A stretch of 64,000 nt of DNA from JAKALX01 sp964508715 (lineage in GTDB: Bacteria > Chloroflexota > Dehalococcoidia > Tepidiformales > Tepidiformaceae), in assembly GCA_964508715.1 (NCBI GenBank), contig CAZDUX010000003.1:160369-224368 (forward strand), in the 5' to 3' direction. The position numbers and the translations under genes were made by a program. The notes under the pieces are model-generated. The model did no database searches and was not told the DNA's origin. It worked only from the letters and a program-made list of their open reading frames with translations. The first letter of the stretch is position 1; every line of letters starts with the position of its first letter. Of this stretch, positions 34,048-42,630 are shown piece after piece.

Positions 34048-34935
34048 TCAAGAGCCGACGGCTGACTCACCCTCAAACCGCAATTCCATCCGTTCCGCAT
34101 CGAATCGGCGCTTGAGCCGCCGCCGGTACTCGGATTCCACTTTCCACCGGCTCGCTTCACGCGCGTCACCGGTTATCACCAGCCGGACGTCTCCTGCACC
34201 GACGACGCGCTGACCCTGAACCCGGGGTGCGGACAGTACTTCGGGCCCGAGGTCGCGGCTGGTCTCTGCTCCCACCGTGTTCGCAAAATCGATCGCTCGG
34301 TCGCTGTCGCGGAACGGTACCTCAACTTCTACACGGAACCGGTTGAGGGAACCCGTTCGATTGACCGCGACCGAGATCGCGCTGTTCGGGATGATATGCA
34401 CGTTCCCATCGCTGTCACGAACCACCGTGCGGCGCGGGTTGATCTCAATCACCTCACCCGTCGCCCCCGCAACAGTCACCGTATCTCCGATCGAATACTG
34501 GTCCTCGATAAGGATGAACATCCCATTGATAACGTCCTTCACAAGCGTCTGGGCACCGAGTCCGAGTGCGATACCCACCACGCCGACACCGGCAATGAGG
34601 GCCGACACGTTTAGCCCGATCTCCCCGAGGATGAAGCCCGCCGCAAGGAATACGAGGATGATGCTGAACACCCAGTTGAGGGTGTTCAGCAGTGTGTTCG
34701 CCCGGCGGCGCACGACAACGAGGTCCTCCCCACGCCTCCGGGCCGCCCGCTCAATCGCCCGGTTGAGGATGCCCGTCACGATCCGCCGGAAAAGGAACTG
34801 GACCACGCCCAGGAGGACGAGAACCACGACCACTCGTGCCAGGTGTTCGCCCGCCGTTGCCCTCTGGTCGTCGAGCCAGCCCCGCCAGCCATTCCACCGC
34901 GTGACAGTAAACAAGATGGGGTGTGAACCGCTCAC
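34048..34935 (-). CDS. MscS-type mechanosensitive ion channel
   Basis: A 295-residue small-conductance channel protein that releases solutes on osmotic downshock. Three hydrophobic helices lie at about residues 32-52, 87-108 and 110-132. The pore-lining TM3 is glycine/alanine-rich (LIAGVGVVGIALGLGAQTLV), followed by VINGMFILIEDQYSIGDTV and the beta domain (HIIPNSAISVAVNRTG). Length matches E. coli MscS (286). Its start overlaps the end of the helicase gene by 4 bases, so the two are translationally coupled although their functions appear unrelated. Confidence 0.92.
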   Translation of the reverse strand: MSGSHPILFTVTRWNGWRGWLDDQRATAGEHLARVVVVLVLLGVVQFLFRRIVTGILNRAIERAARRRGEDLVVVRRRANTLLNTLNWVFSIILVFLAAGFILGEIGLNVSALIAGVGVVGIALGLGAQTLVKDVINGMFILIEDQYSIGDTVTVAGATGEVIEINPRRTVVRDSDGNVHIIPNSAISVAVNRTGSLNRFRVEVEVPFRDSDRAIDFANTVGAETSRDLGPEVLSAPRVQGQRVVGAGDVRLVITGDAREASRWKVESEYRRRLKRRFDAERMELRFEGESAVGS

Positions 34936-37121
34936 GCAGGGACCAGCTTTGCGTAGGTCTGTAGCAGCCGGCGGACCCCTGCGGTCTCGAAATCGACCTG
35001 GTACTCGACGTCCCCGCCATTCTTGCTGGCACTCACAACGCGGCCGATACCGAACTTCACGTGCCGCACCTTGTCACCGGGCCCAAACTCCGCGTCGGGA
35101 GCGGGTAAGTCGTCATACTTCGCTGAGGGTACTTCGATGACGGACTGGATGTACGAGCTCGCACTGCCACCCCCCAGTGGGCGCAGGAGTTCAGATGGGA
35201 TGTCGGCCAGGAACCGTGACGGGGGATTCGTGCTCGCCCCGCCCATCTGGAACCGCCGGAATGCGCGCAGGAGGTAGAGGCAATCCATCGCCCGCGTAAT
35301 ACCGACATACGCGAGCCTTCGCTCTTCCTCCATCTGCCGCGGATCGTCGAATGAGCGGATGTGCGGCAGAATGCCTTCCTCCATTCCGATGATGAAGACA
35401 ACCGGGAACTCGAGCCCCTTCGCGGCGTGGAGCGTGATGAGCGTGACCGCTTCGCTCCCTTCGCGAAGCTCGTCAACGTCAGCAACAAGAGCGGCATCCT
35501 GGAGAAAGAGCGCGAGACCATCTCGCTCGCCACCCTCATCCTGGAATTCGGCGAGGACGCGCCGCAGTTCGAGGACGTTCTCGATCCGGTCGTCGGCATC
35601 GGCATCGCCGCTCTGCAGGTACTTCCCGTACCCGGTCTCACGCATCAATGCATCGAAGAGACCCTCGAGCGAGCCACTCACCTGGCCTCGCAGGCGCTGA
35701 ATCATGAGCACGAACTCGCGGATGGCAGTGGCCGAGCGCCCCGTGATTCCCGAGGCTGAGACGCCCTGCGCGAGCATCTCGCACACGGTCCACATCGTGG
35801 TCCCGTTGGCGTCTGCATACTCACGGAGCCGCTCGACCGACTTACTCCCGATGCCCCGAGGGGGGACGTTCACGATGCGCAGGAAGCCGGCTTCGTCATT
35901 GGGATTGTGGATGAGCCGCAGGTAGGCAACGAGATCCTTCACCTCGCGGCGCTGGTAGAACCTCGTCCCGCCGATGAGCCGGTAGGGGATGCGATGGCGT
36001 ACCATCGCCTCTTCGACTGCCCGGGATTGTGCATTGGTACGATACATAACGGCGATGTCACCGTACTGCCGGTTCGTCAACACGAGCCGTGCTGTTTCCG
36101 AGGCGACCGTCTCGCCCTCTTCCTCGTCGTTATAGGCGGCGTAGGTGGCGATGAGTTCACCACCCTCGCGCTCGGTCCACAGCCGCCGCGGCTTTCGGCC
36201 ATGGTTTCCGGCAATCACCGCTTCGGCCGCGGCAAGGATCGCCGGCGTGGACCGGTAATTCTGTTCGAGAAGGTAGGTCGTACAGCCCGGAAAGTCGCGT
36301 TCGAAATACCCGACGTTGCGCACATCGGCTGATCGCCACGAATAGATGCCCTGGTCGGGGTCGCCAACAACCGTGATATTCCCATGGGTGGACGCGAGCA
36401 GGCGTGCGAGCGTGTACTGCACCGGGTTCGTGTCCTGGAACTCATCGACGAGTACATGGAGGTAGCGCCCGGCGTACTTCTCGAGCATCCCCGGACCTTC
36501 CTGCAAGAGGCGGACCGCTTCGCTCAGGAGATCATCGAAGTCGAGTGCCGACGCCGCCTTCATTCGTTCCGCATAGCGTGCCCATGCCCGCGAAACGACC
36601 TCCTCGAAGTAACTGCTCACGTGTCCGGCAAAATCGGCGGGAACCTGGAGGTCGCTCTTGGCGTTGGAGATAGCAGATAGCACGCTACGAGGCGAAAACC
36701 GGCGAGGATCGACGTTCAGTTCTTCGAGCACGCGCTTCATGAGCGCCACCTGGTCGGCGTCGTCATAAATGATGAAGTTCGGGTCGAGGCCGATGGCGCC
36801 GCCGTCGATACGGAGCCATCGGGCGCACTGTGAATGAAAGGTGCCGAGATGCAGGCTGGCAGCGTCCTCGCCAAGCAACCGGGCTGCCCGCTCACGCATC
36901 TCACGCGCGGCCTTATTCGTGAAGGTCACGGCAAGGATGCGCCATGGCGGTGTCCGCCTTTCGCGCACGAGGAACGCAATGCGGTGAGTGATGACGCGTG
37001 TCTTGCCGCTCCCCGGTCCCGCGAGAATCAGTACTGCCCCGTTACCGTGAGTCACGGCGCGGTACTGTTCGGGGTTCAATCCATCGAGGATCGGGGGGAG
37101 CTGGTCGGTGCCGTGCGTCAC
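34932..37121 (-). CDS. pcrA: ATP-dependent DNA helicase PcrA/UvrD
   Basis: A 729-residue superfamily 1 3'-5' helicase used in repair and in clearing replication blocks. Motifs in order: GLNPEQYRAVTH (Q motif), LAGPGSGKTRVITHR (Walker A), VLVDEFQDTNPVQY (Walker B), VVGDPDQGIYSWRSAD, LEQNYRST, ALDFDDLL, LITLHAAKGLEFPVVF and VGITRAMDCLYLL. A C-terminal tudor-like segment (GPGDKVRHVKFGIGRVV) is the PcrA hallmark for RNA polymerase contact. Start is GTG 37121 (MTHGTDQLPPILDGLNPEQ). It is divergent from the zinc-ribbon gene at 37232. Confidence 0.95.
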   Translation of the reverse strand: MTHGTDQLPPILDGLNPEQYRAVTHGNGAVLILAGPGSGKTRVITHRIAFLVRERRTPPWRILAVTFTNKAAREMRERAARLLGEDAASLHLGTFHSQCARWLRIDGGAIGLDPNFIIYDDADQVALMKRVLEELNVDPRRFSPRSVLSAISNAKSDLQVPADFAGHVSSYFEEVVSRAWARYAERMKAASALDFDDLLSEAVRLLQEGPGMLEKYAGRYLHVLVDEFQDTNPVQYTLARLLASTHGNITVVGDPDQGIYSWRSADVRNVGYFERDFPGCTTYLLEQNYRSTPAILAAAEAVIAGNHGRKPRRLWTEREGGELIATYAAYNDEEEGETVASETARLVLTNRQYGDIAVMYRTNAQSRAVEEAMVRHRIPYRLIGGTRFYQRREVKDLVAYLRLIHNPNDEAGFLRIVNVPPRGIGSKSVERLREYADANGTTMWTVCEMLAQGVSASGITGRSATAIREFVLMIQRLRGQVSGSLEGLFDALMRETGYGKYLQSGDADADDRIENVLELRRVLAEFQDEGGERDGLALFLQDAALVADVDELREGSEAVTLITLHAAKGLEFPVVFIIGMEEGILPHIRSFDDPRQMEEERRLAYVGITRAMDCLYLLRAFRRFQMGGASTNPPSRFLADIPSELLRPLGGGSASSYIQSVIEVPSAKYDDLPAPDAEFGPGDKVRHVKFGIGRVVSASKNGGDVEYQVDFETAGVRRLLQTYAKLVPA

Positions 37122-37231
37122 CCGGATAGTCTACATCTGCTCAGTCTGCCTAGCCATTTCGTCGTTGAGAGGGGAGTGGGTGCTATAGTTGAATGCGGCA
37201 GCGGGTGCTGCAGTCTCCCCGGGAGAACGCG

Positions 37232-37903
37232 ATGACGCTCGTTTCGTGGCCAGGCGGCGAATGGCAGGCAACAGCGAAGATGGCCGGTGCCATCCTCGCG
37301 ATCTATCTCGCCGCAATCTGGATCACCCTCGTCTTCTGGACCTATCGGGATATCCGCCAACGCTCACGCGACCCGATCCTTCAGACGGTCTCGGTTCTCC
37401 TCGTCCTCCTTTTCTTCCTGCCGGGCCACTGGATCTACCTCATCCTGCGCCCACGCTACACCCTCACCGAACTCTACGAACGTTCACTGGAGGAGGAAGC
37501 GCTGCTGCAGGAACTCGAAGATCAGAAGGCATGCCCAACCTGCAAGCGGCGGGTGCTCGATGACTTCCTCATCTGTCCGTCGTGCCGCACGCAGCTCAAA
37601 GAGCCGTGCCGTAGTTGCCAGAGACCACTGAGCTATGCCTGGGTCGCCTGCCCGTTCTGTGGCCTCGAAAAGCCACCGCGCGAGGGCTATGGGGCCAGGC
37701 CAGTGCGAGGTCTTCGTCGCGAGGCGATACCCGCTGGCGGAGCGCGTCAGCCGAACCCGCGCCCCGCACCGGGCCCGGTAGCCGAAGCTGCCCCTGTCCA
37801 GGCTGCTGCGCCTCGCGTCACGCGGCCCAACGCCTCCCGCGATCCCTTCTCAGTCCGGCCACAGAGCAGCAGTAGCGACGACACCCCCATGATTGGCGGG
37901 TAG
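37232..37903 (+). CDS. Membrane protein with double zinc ribbon
   Basis: A 223-residue protein. Two hydrophobic helices (about residues 15-37 and 48-72) are followed by an acidic helix (TELYERSLEEEALLQELEDQ) and then four C-x2-C knuckles: CPTC, CPSC, CRSC and CPFC, which form a double zinc ribbon. The last 70 residues are Pro/Ala-rich and disordered. Such proteins may be envelope-linked adaptors; the function is unknown. ATG 37232 is chosen because GGGAG lies 6 bases upstream, whereas ATG 37193 has no ribosome site. Confidence 0.72.
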   Translation: MTLVSWPGGEWQATAKMAGAILAIYLAAIWITLVFWTYRDIRQRSRDPILQTVSVLLVLLFFLPGHWIYLILRPRYTLTELYERSLEEEALLQELEDQKACPTCKRRVLDDFLICPSCRTQLKEPCRSCQRPLSYAWVACPFCGLEKPPREGYGARPVRGLRREAIPAGGARQPNPRPAPGPVAEAAPVQAAAPRVTRPNASRDPFSVRPQSSSSDDTPMIGG

Positions 37904-37946
37904 CCCCACCGACAAGGGTGTCACCAGGCAGATTGCGATTCGCTGA

Positions 37947-38492
37947 TCAGTCTCCGAGCAGCGTCCCGTACCCGAGACCGATGACGTCTTCGACGTACTG
38001 ACTGCGCCAACCGGGGTCTGGGATGGGTGCGTTGTGCTCACGGAACCAGCGATGAAGCTGGAGGTACTCCTCCTCGAGCCGCATGCGCCACGAGTCCTCT
38101 TCCTTGAACAGGTCGGGATCCACCTCGTCGAGCCGCTTGTCCATATCCTCGAACTCGACTTCCGCGTCCTCTTTCCAATAGCCAGCGAGGTAGTCGATGG
38201 ATTCCTCGAGGTTGTGGCGGCATTCGTCGAGGAGGACTGACATCATGCCAACTTCATCCATCATCTGGCCGTTGACACGGTAGGTGCGTGCGCAGGCCGG
38301 GCAGACGACCACGAGCTTGCGCGCGTCACAATCAGTCTTGTCGGTGCAATCACGGCAGCGCGCCGCGAACTCGGCGGCTGCCGGGTTGCGCGTATAGCCG
38401 ACGATCATCTGATCACCGAGCGCCCCGCAGGCCTGGCATGCCATCTTTTCTGCGAGGATCTCGTTGATGGCCTTGTCCCAATCCAACTGCAT
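37947..38492 (-). CDS. Cysteine-rich zinc-binding protein of unknown function
   Basis: A 181-residue soluble protein. The N-terminal half has CQAC, a CRDC...CDARK cluster and VVCPACARTYRV, consistent with one or two structural zinc sites. The C-terminal half is very acidic and helical (EDMDKRLDEVDPDLFKEED). I do not recognise a family. ATG 38492 is chosen because GGGAGGA sits just upstream; the frame to 38582 adds unlikely residues. It follows the PTPS/QueD gene by 25 bases in the same direction, so the two may form an operon, and it is convergent with the zinc-ribbon membrane gene. Confidence 0.6.
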   Translation of the reverse strand: MQLDWDKAINEILAEKMACQACGALGDQMIVGYTRNPAAAEFAARCRDCTDKTDCDARKLVVVCPACARTYRVNGQMMDEVGMMSVLLDECRHNLEESIDYLAGYWKEDAEVEFEDMDKRLDEVDPDLFKEEDSWRMRLEEEYLQLHRWFREHNAPIPDPGWRSQYVEDVIGLGYGTLLGD

Positions 38493-38517
38493 CAACCGTC
38501 CTCCCTGGAGGCAGCGG

Positions 38518-39015
38518 TTAGCCCGCGCTTCCTGTTTCGACAGTATACCAGCCAGCCTGTCCCGGCATCTCTTCCACGCCAACCGTCAGCTTGCGAATTG
38601 CTTTTCCGCCGCTTGCCTGGAGGCCCGCCAGCAACCGTTCGCCGAACCATTCCGCCAGGCGTTCGGCCATCGTGTTGTCGATGGGCAGCACGGCGACATC
38701 GCTCCTTGGGAAGACGTAACGCCGCCCTTCGAATGCGACCTCCCATGAGTCGGTGTGCTCGGTGATGGACAGCACGCGGCTCTCGCGCTGGAGCAGGAAC
38801 TTGTGGTCGAGTTCGTCGGCGAGCGCTTTCGTGCGGCGCTTCAGGTCGCCGAAGTCCCAGACCCAGGAGTCCTCGGTGAGGTCGCCTTCGACCTCGACAA
38901 TGAGCTCGTAGTTGTGGCCGTGGAGCGGCTCGCACTGCCCCCCGAAGGTGGCCATGTGGGCGGCCGCAAACCGCAACCTGTTCCGTTCGACCGAGACCCG
39001 ACGGGTGACATGCAT
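38518..39015 (-). CDS. queD: 6-pyruvoyl-tetrahydropterin synthase/QueD family protein
   Basis: A 165-residue T-fold enzyme. The zinc histidines are in RFAAAHMATFGGQCEPLHGHNYEL (His near residue 18, then His-Gly-His), with the catalytic Cys in between, and VWDFGDLKRR and LDHKFLLQ further on match the family. Members make 6-carboxy-tetrahydropterin for queuosine (QueD) or tetrahydropterins (PTPS). No queC, queE or folE neighbour helps to decide, and the internal spacing is that of a divergent member. ATG 39015 (MHVTRRVSVERNRLRFAAAH) fits the family start. Confidence 0.82.
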   Translation of the reverse strand: MHVTRRVSVERNRLRFAAAHMATFGGQCEPLHGHNYELIVEVEGDLTEDSWVWDFGDLKRRTKALADELDHKFLLQRESRVLSITEHTDSWEVAFEGRRYVFPRSDVAVLPIDNTMAERLAEWFGERLLAGLQASGGKAIRKLTVGVEEMPGQAGWYTVETGSAG

Positions 39016-39146
39016 GGGGAGGATTGAACCACGGGGCGGCGAGTTTGGGCCACTGCGGGACCGGATAGTTCCCACTCTCGGGACCCGTTGGGCCATAGTC
39101 CGAAGCGTTGTGGTGTGTGCTACGGTGCCCGCAACCACGGGAGCGC

Positions 39147-39368
39147 ATGATGTACCAGGATGAACCAGGTCGAGCCCTCTCCGCCGCTGAAGAACAGGTT
39201 CTCGAGTTCCTCGCAGACGACTTGACGAACGCGGAGATCGCGGAGCGACTCGTATGCTCGCCCGAGACGGTGAAGACACACGTGTCCCACATCCTGTCGA
39301 AGCTGGGGCTTGCCAACCGGCGTGAAGCAGCACGGTGGTGGCGCGAAAAGATCGCCCGTGGCGGGTGA
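39147..39368 (+). CDS. Stand-alone LuxR-type HTH protein
   Basis: A 73-residue protein that is only a LuxR C-terminal DNA-binding domain: ALSAAEEQVLEFLADDLTNA, AEIAERLVCSPETVKTHVSH and ILSKLGLANRREAARW. All expected helix-turn-helix residues are present, but there is no receiver or ligand-binding domain. ATG 39147 or 39150 could be used. It is followed by two genes for exported proteins on the same strand (39419 and 40161), and may regulate them. Confidence 0.82.
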   Translation: MMYQDEPGRALSAAEEQVLEFLADDLTNAEIAERLVCSPETVKTHVSHILSKLGLANRREAARWWREKIARGG

Positions 39369-39418
39369 TGGGCGAACGTGCCTCTGTCGACCACCATGGT
39401 GGAACTGAGGTGATGAAT

Positions 39419-40159
39419 ATGAGTCATCTGCCAGGTGGCCAGAAGCGGCGCACCGTCCTGATGATGGTGGCTCTCGCCGGGGCGTTGGCTCTTGTGGCAG
39501 TTGCTATCGGCCAAGGGGTAGGTGGTTCAGGGTCAACAGGCGATCAACCCAACAAACCCGCCGTCGCTTTTCAGACTGTCCAGCGGCCGTCCACGACGCC
39601 TGCGTCAACTCCGACCCAAGCTTCCCTGGAACCACTGCGGGGACTTGCGGAGCTTGTCACGACGGCAGCAACACTGAATGTCGCGTCGTGGGTTCCATCG
39701 CAAAACCCCCAGGTCTTGCTCACCGCGCGCGTTCCGCCGACGTATACAAGCACGCTACGGGTGCTCAACCTCGCAATTGGCGCTGGTCAGATCCACGCGC
39801 TCGTCGTCATGAACCCTGCTGCGGCGTCTCGGCCCCCATTGAAAGAGGGTGTCCCTGTTTCCGCGGGTGAGTTGTCTCTCACGGTGCAGCTCTACCCATC
39901 CGGACCCATCATCCCCGCGCAAGACGGTGACTCGACGCTTGTTGACTCGACATCGCTGCAACTGCCGGCAACGAAGCAATCGATGAATCTCGGTCACTAC
40001 GTGGATCCCGATGGACGGAGCGGTGCGATCATCCTGCGCGGGAAACACCAGCTTCCCGATGGACGCGTCCTCGATGTCCTGGGCCGTGTCACCGACCCAG
40101 CATCCAACGACGATGTTCGCACCCTCATAAGAATCGCCGAGTCAATCGAGGTTAGATGA
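39419..40159 (+). CDS. Membrane-anchored protein of unknown function
   Basis: A 246-residue protein with a positively charged N-terminus (MSHLPGGQKRR), one hydrophobic helix (about residues 12-36, VLMMVALAGALALVAVAIG) and a Ser/Thr/Pro linker, then a soluble extracytoplasmic part of about 170 residues with beta-type alternation. No cysteine lipobox is present. I do not recognise the domain. ATG 39419 has GAGGTGATG upstream; ATG 39413 is an alternative. It is adjacent to the secreted M23-like gene, which starts 1 base after its stop, so the two are almost certainly co-expressed. Confidence 0.62.
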   Translation: MSHLPGGQKRRTVLMMVALAGALALVAVAIGQGVGGSGSTGDQPNKPAVAFQTVQRPSTTPASTPTQASLEPLRGLAELVTTAATLNVASWVPSQNPQVLLTARVPPTYTSTLRVLNLAIGAGQIHALVVMNPAAASRPPLKEGVPVSAGELSLTVQLYPSGPIIPAQDGDSTLVDSTSLQLPATKQSMNLGHYVDPDGRSGAIILRGKHQLPDGRVLDVLGRVTDPASNDDVRTLIRIAESIEVR

Positions 40160-40160
40160 C

Positions 40161-41210
40161 ATGAATCGCTTGCTCTTCATAGTCGTTGTCGCGGTCCTCG
40201 GATTTGCTGCTGTCCTGCCCACCGCCGCAACCAACTATCCGGCTCGAAACGCCTGGGATCAGTACCGTTGGCCATGGAGCTACGGCGAGACCTGGACCAT
40301 TTCACAGGGATGGAACGGAGCAACGACGCACACCGCCGCCCGACGGCTCGAATACGCGTTGGACGTCTACGGCTCCACCACCAATGCACCCGTCTGGGCT
40401 GCACGCGATGGCACAGCTCACTGTGAGGATTGGCGGATCCAGAACTACGCCTTTGGCTGGGTTGTGCGGGTCATCAAGTCCGGTGAGACGACGTCGGACT
40501 TCTACGCTCATGCAGACTCATGCCCGTTCGTCGGCTATGTGGACGTTGCACAAGGCAGACACATCAGCTACACCGGTACGACAGGCGTAAGTCGGCTAGA
40601 CTTTCCCGACCATCTCCACTTCATGAGGACGACTACCACAAGCAATTCCTACTCGGCTTCGTTCACGATGGAAGGAATCTCAAACTTTCAAGGGACCGAG
40701 GGAAACACGGCGACCTCCGACAACCTCGCCGCGGGGTACTCAACACCACCGGTGCAGTGGCAACAATCGATTCATGACAAGTATCTCGCGACAGGCGGCA
40801 TCAGCATAGTAGGTGCCTCGGTTGCGCTTCCCTATTACCAGTCTCCATGTCTCACGTCCAGTTCTGGATGGAGATCCTGTACAGCTGGCGGATACTCCGG
40901 CACGGTTCAGACGTTCCGTGGCGCGGGCTCAGTCTACGGCGGATCTGAACACGGCATCTTCCAGCGGTCGGGAGGGAATGCCGTGTTCATGTCCCGCGCC
41001 CTTTACTACCCGTACACCCTGTACTGGGATGGTTCGGGGCACCAGGGGATGTACTTCATCGGTTACCCGCTCGCCGATTCGTTCTACTGGTACGGCGTCT
41101 ACAGCATGGACTTCCAGAACGGCTACGCGACCTTCAATCCATCTGGATGTCAGTCGCTCTGGTACCAGGGCAGTACGCTCATCAAGAGCTACAGCGGGTA
41201 CTGCGACTGA
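40161..41210 (+). CDS. Secreted M23-like protein with LGFP-like C-terminus
   Basis: A 349-residue exported protein. Residues 1-23 are a signal peptide ending LPTAATNYPAR. Residues about 45-165 resemble the LytM/M23 endopeptidase fold: RLEYALDVYG, SDFYAHADSC and PDHLHFM. M23 enzymes use H-x3-D for the first zinc ligands; here it is E-x3-D, so the first His is replaced by Glu, while the HLH pair is kept. The C-terminal 120 residues contain GYPLADSFYWYGVYSMDFQN, like an LGFP cell-wall-binding repeat, and four cysteines that could pair. It may be a weakened or non-catalytic peptidoglycan-binding protein. It follows the previous gene by 1 base. Confidence 0.7.
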   Translation: MNRLLFIVVVAVLGFAAVLPTAATNYPARNAWDQYRWPWSYGETWTISQGWNGATTHTAARRLEYALDVYGSTTNAPVWAARDGTAHCEDWRIQNYAFGWVVRVIKSGETTSDFYAHADSCPFVGYVDVAQGRHISYTGTTGVSRLDFPDHLHFMRTTTTSNSYSASFTMEGISNFQGTEGNTATSDNLAAGYSTPPVQWQQSIHDKYLATGGISIVGASVALPYYQSPCLTSSSGWRSCTAGGYSGTVQTFRGAGSVYGGSEHGIFQRSGGNAVFMSRALYYPYTLYWDGSGHQGMYFIGYPLADSFYWYGVYSMDFQNGYATFNPSGCQSLWYQGSTLIKSYSGYCD

Positions 41211-41253
41211 GGTTCGTGGCAGGCCAACACGGCCCGCTCCCGCCCCGTATCGC

Positions 41254-42534
41254 CTACTTCAGCCCCGTCGCCGGGGCGCCCACGAGGATGGCCATGTTGC
41301 CGTCCGGGTGGCGGTTCTCGTACATCAGCTGGTGGCAGTCGCCCGTCTCGCTGAACTGGAAGGTGCGCGAGAGGCAGGGGTCGATCTTCTTCTCGAGCAC
41401 CAGCTTGTTGAAGGCGTACGACTGCTCGTCGTTGGCGAAGTGCGAGCCCTGCAGGCGCTTCTGGCGCATCCACAGGTAGCGCAGGTCGACGTCGGCATTG
41501 TAGCCGGTCGTGCCCGCGCAGACCGCGACCATGCCGCCGGTGTCGCAGACGAAAATCGACGTGGGAATGGTGTCCTGGCCGGGGTGCTCGAAGACGATGC
41601 GCGGGCTCTTGCGCTCACCCAGGATGTCCCAGATCGCCTTGCCAAAGGCACGCGCGCCCGCCGTGAAGGCGTTCATCTCCGCCTGGTTTTCCCAGTCGGG
41701 GAGGCGGCTCCAGTGGTTGAACTCCTTGCGGTTGATGCAGCCGACTGCGCCGAGCCGTTTGCAGAACTCGACCTTCGATTCGTTCGAGATGACGGCGATC
41801 GGTTTCGCCCCGGCCTGGGCGGCGAGTTGGATTGCCATCGAGCCGAGGCCACCGGCACCACCCCAGATCAGGACAACGTCGCCCTCGCGCACCGTGTGCG
41901 GGGGCCAGCCAAACAGCATCCGGTAGGCGGTGCAACCAACGAGCGTCGGAGCAGCCGCCTCTTCCCACGTCAGATGCGGAGCCTTGGGCATGCACTGGTG
42001 CGCCTGCACCTTCGTGAACTGCGCGAATGAGCCGTAGTTGGTTTCGTAGCCCCAGATTCGGAATGAGGGACTAAACATCGGGTCGTCGCCCGAGGTTACC
42101 TCCGGCGCATGGATATCCCAGGTACCGCAGTGGACCACCACCTCGTCGCCAACCTTCACGTTGGTGACGTTCGCACCCACCTTGTAGACGATGCCCGAGG
42201 CGTCGGAGCCCCCGATATGGAAGTCCTCCGGCTCTCCCCCCTTCTGGCGTGCACCGATCACGTCGACCGGGATTCCGAGCCCAGCCCAGACATTGTTGTA
42301 GTTGACCCCGGCCGCCATCACATAGATGAGGGCATCGTCCGGCCCGATCTCGGGCACGGGCAACACCTCGGGCTGAAACGCCTGCGTAGGCTGCCCGAAG
42401 CGCGATTGGCGGATGATCTGTGCGTGCATATTGGCGGGCACGTGCCCCAGGGGGGGCTGCTCCCCGACGTCGTAGAGGTCTTTCACGATTTCGGTGGTCA
42501 CGTCCAACTCCTCGGGCTGCCCATCCGGCGCCAT
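41254..42534 (-). CDS. ccr: Crotonyl-CoA carboxylase/reductase
   Basis: A 426-residue medium-chain dehydrogenase/reductase of the CCR subfamily, which reductively carboxylates crotonyl-CoA to ethylmalonyl-CoA with NADPH. CCR-specific segments are visible: VNYNNVWAGLGIPVDV (Asn of the CO2 site), RIWGYETNYGSFAQF (Phe/Glu region of the CO2 site), LIWGGAGGLGSMAIQLA (nucleotide fold) and RQKRLQGSHFAND (His of the CO2 site). Ordinary crotonyl-CoA or quinone reductases lack these together. The product could enter the ethylmalonyl-CoA pathway for acetate assimilation or supply extender units; no pathway partner is adjacent. Confidence 0.9.
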   Translation of the reverse strand: MAPDGQPEELDVTTEIVKDLYDVGEQPPLGHVPANMHAQIIRQSRFGQPTQAFQPEVLPVPEIGPDDALIYVMAAGVNYNNVWAGLGIPVDVIGARQKGGEPEDFHIGGSDASGIVYKVGANVTNVKVGDEVVVHCGTWDIHAPEVTSGDDPMFSPSFRIWGYETNYGSFAQFTKVQAHQCMPKAPHLTWEEAAAPTLVGCTAYRMLFGWPPHTVREGDVVLIWGGAGGLGSMAIQLAAQAGAKPIAVISNESKVEFCKRLGAVGCINRKEFNHWSRLPDWENQAEMNAFTAGARAFGKAIWDILGERKSPRIVFEHPGQDTIPTSIFVCDTGGMVAVCAGTTGYNADVDLRYLWMRQKRLQGSHFANDEQSYAFNKLVLEKKIDPCLSRTFQFSETGDCHQLMYENRHPDGNMAILVGAPATGLK

Positions 42535-42630
42535 GGCGTCGGCCCGCCCGGGGCGTGGCCGCGTGCAGCGATTCTAGCGCGGCTGGTATTCACGGGTAAA
42601 TCATAGTTACCCCACAGCCATAGACGCTTG

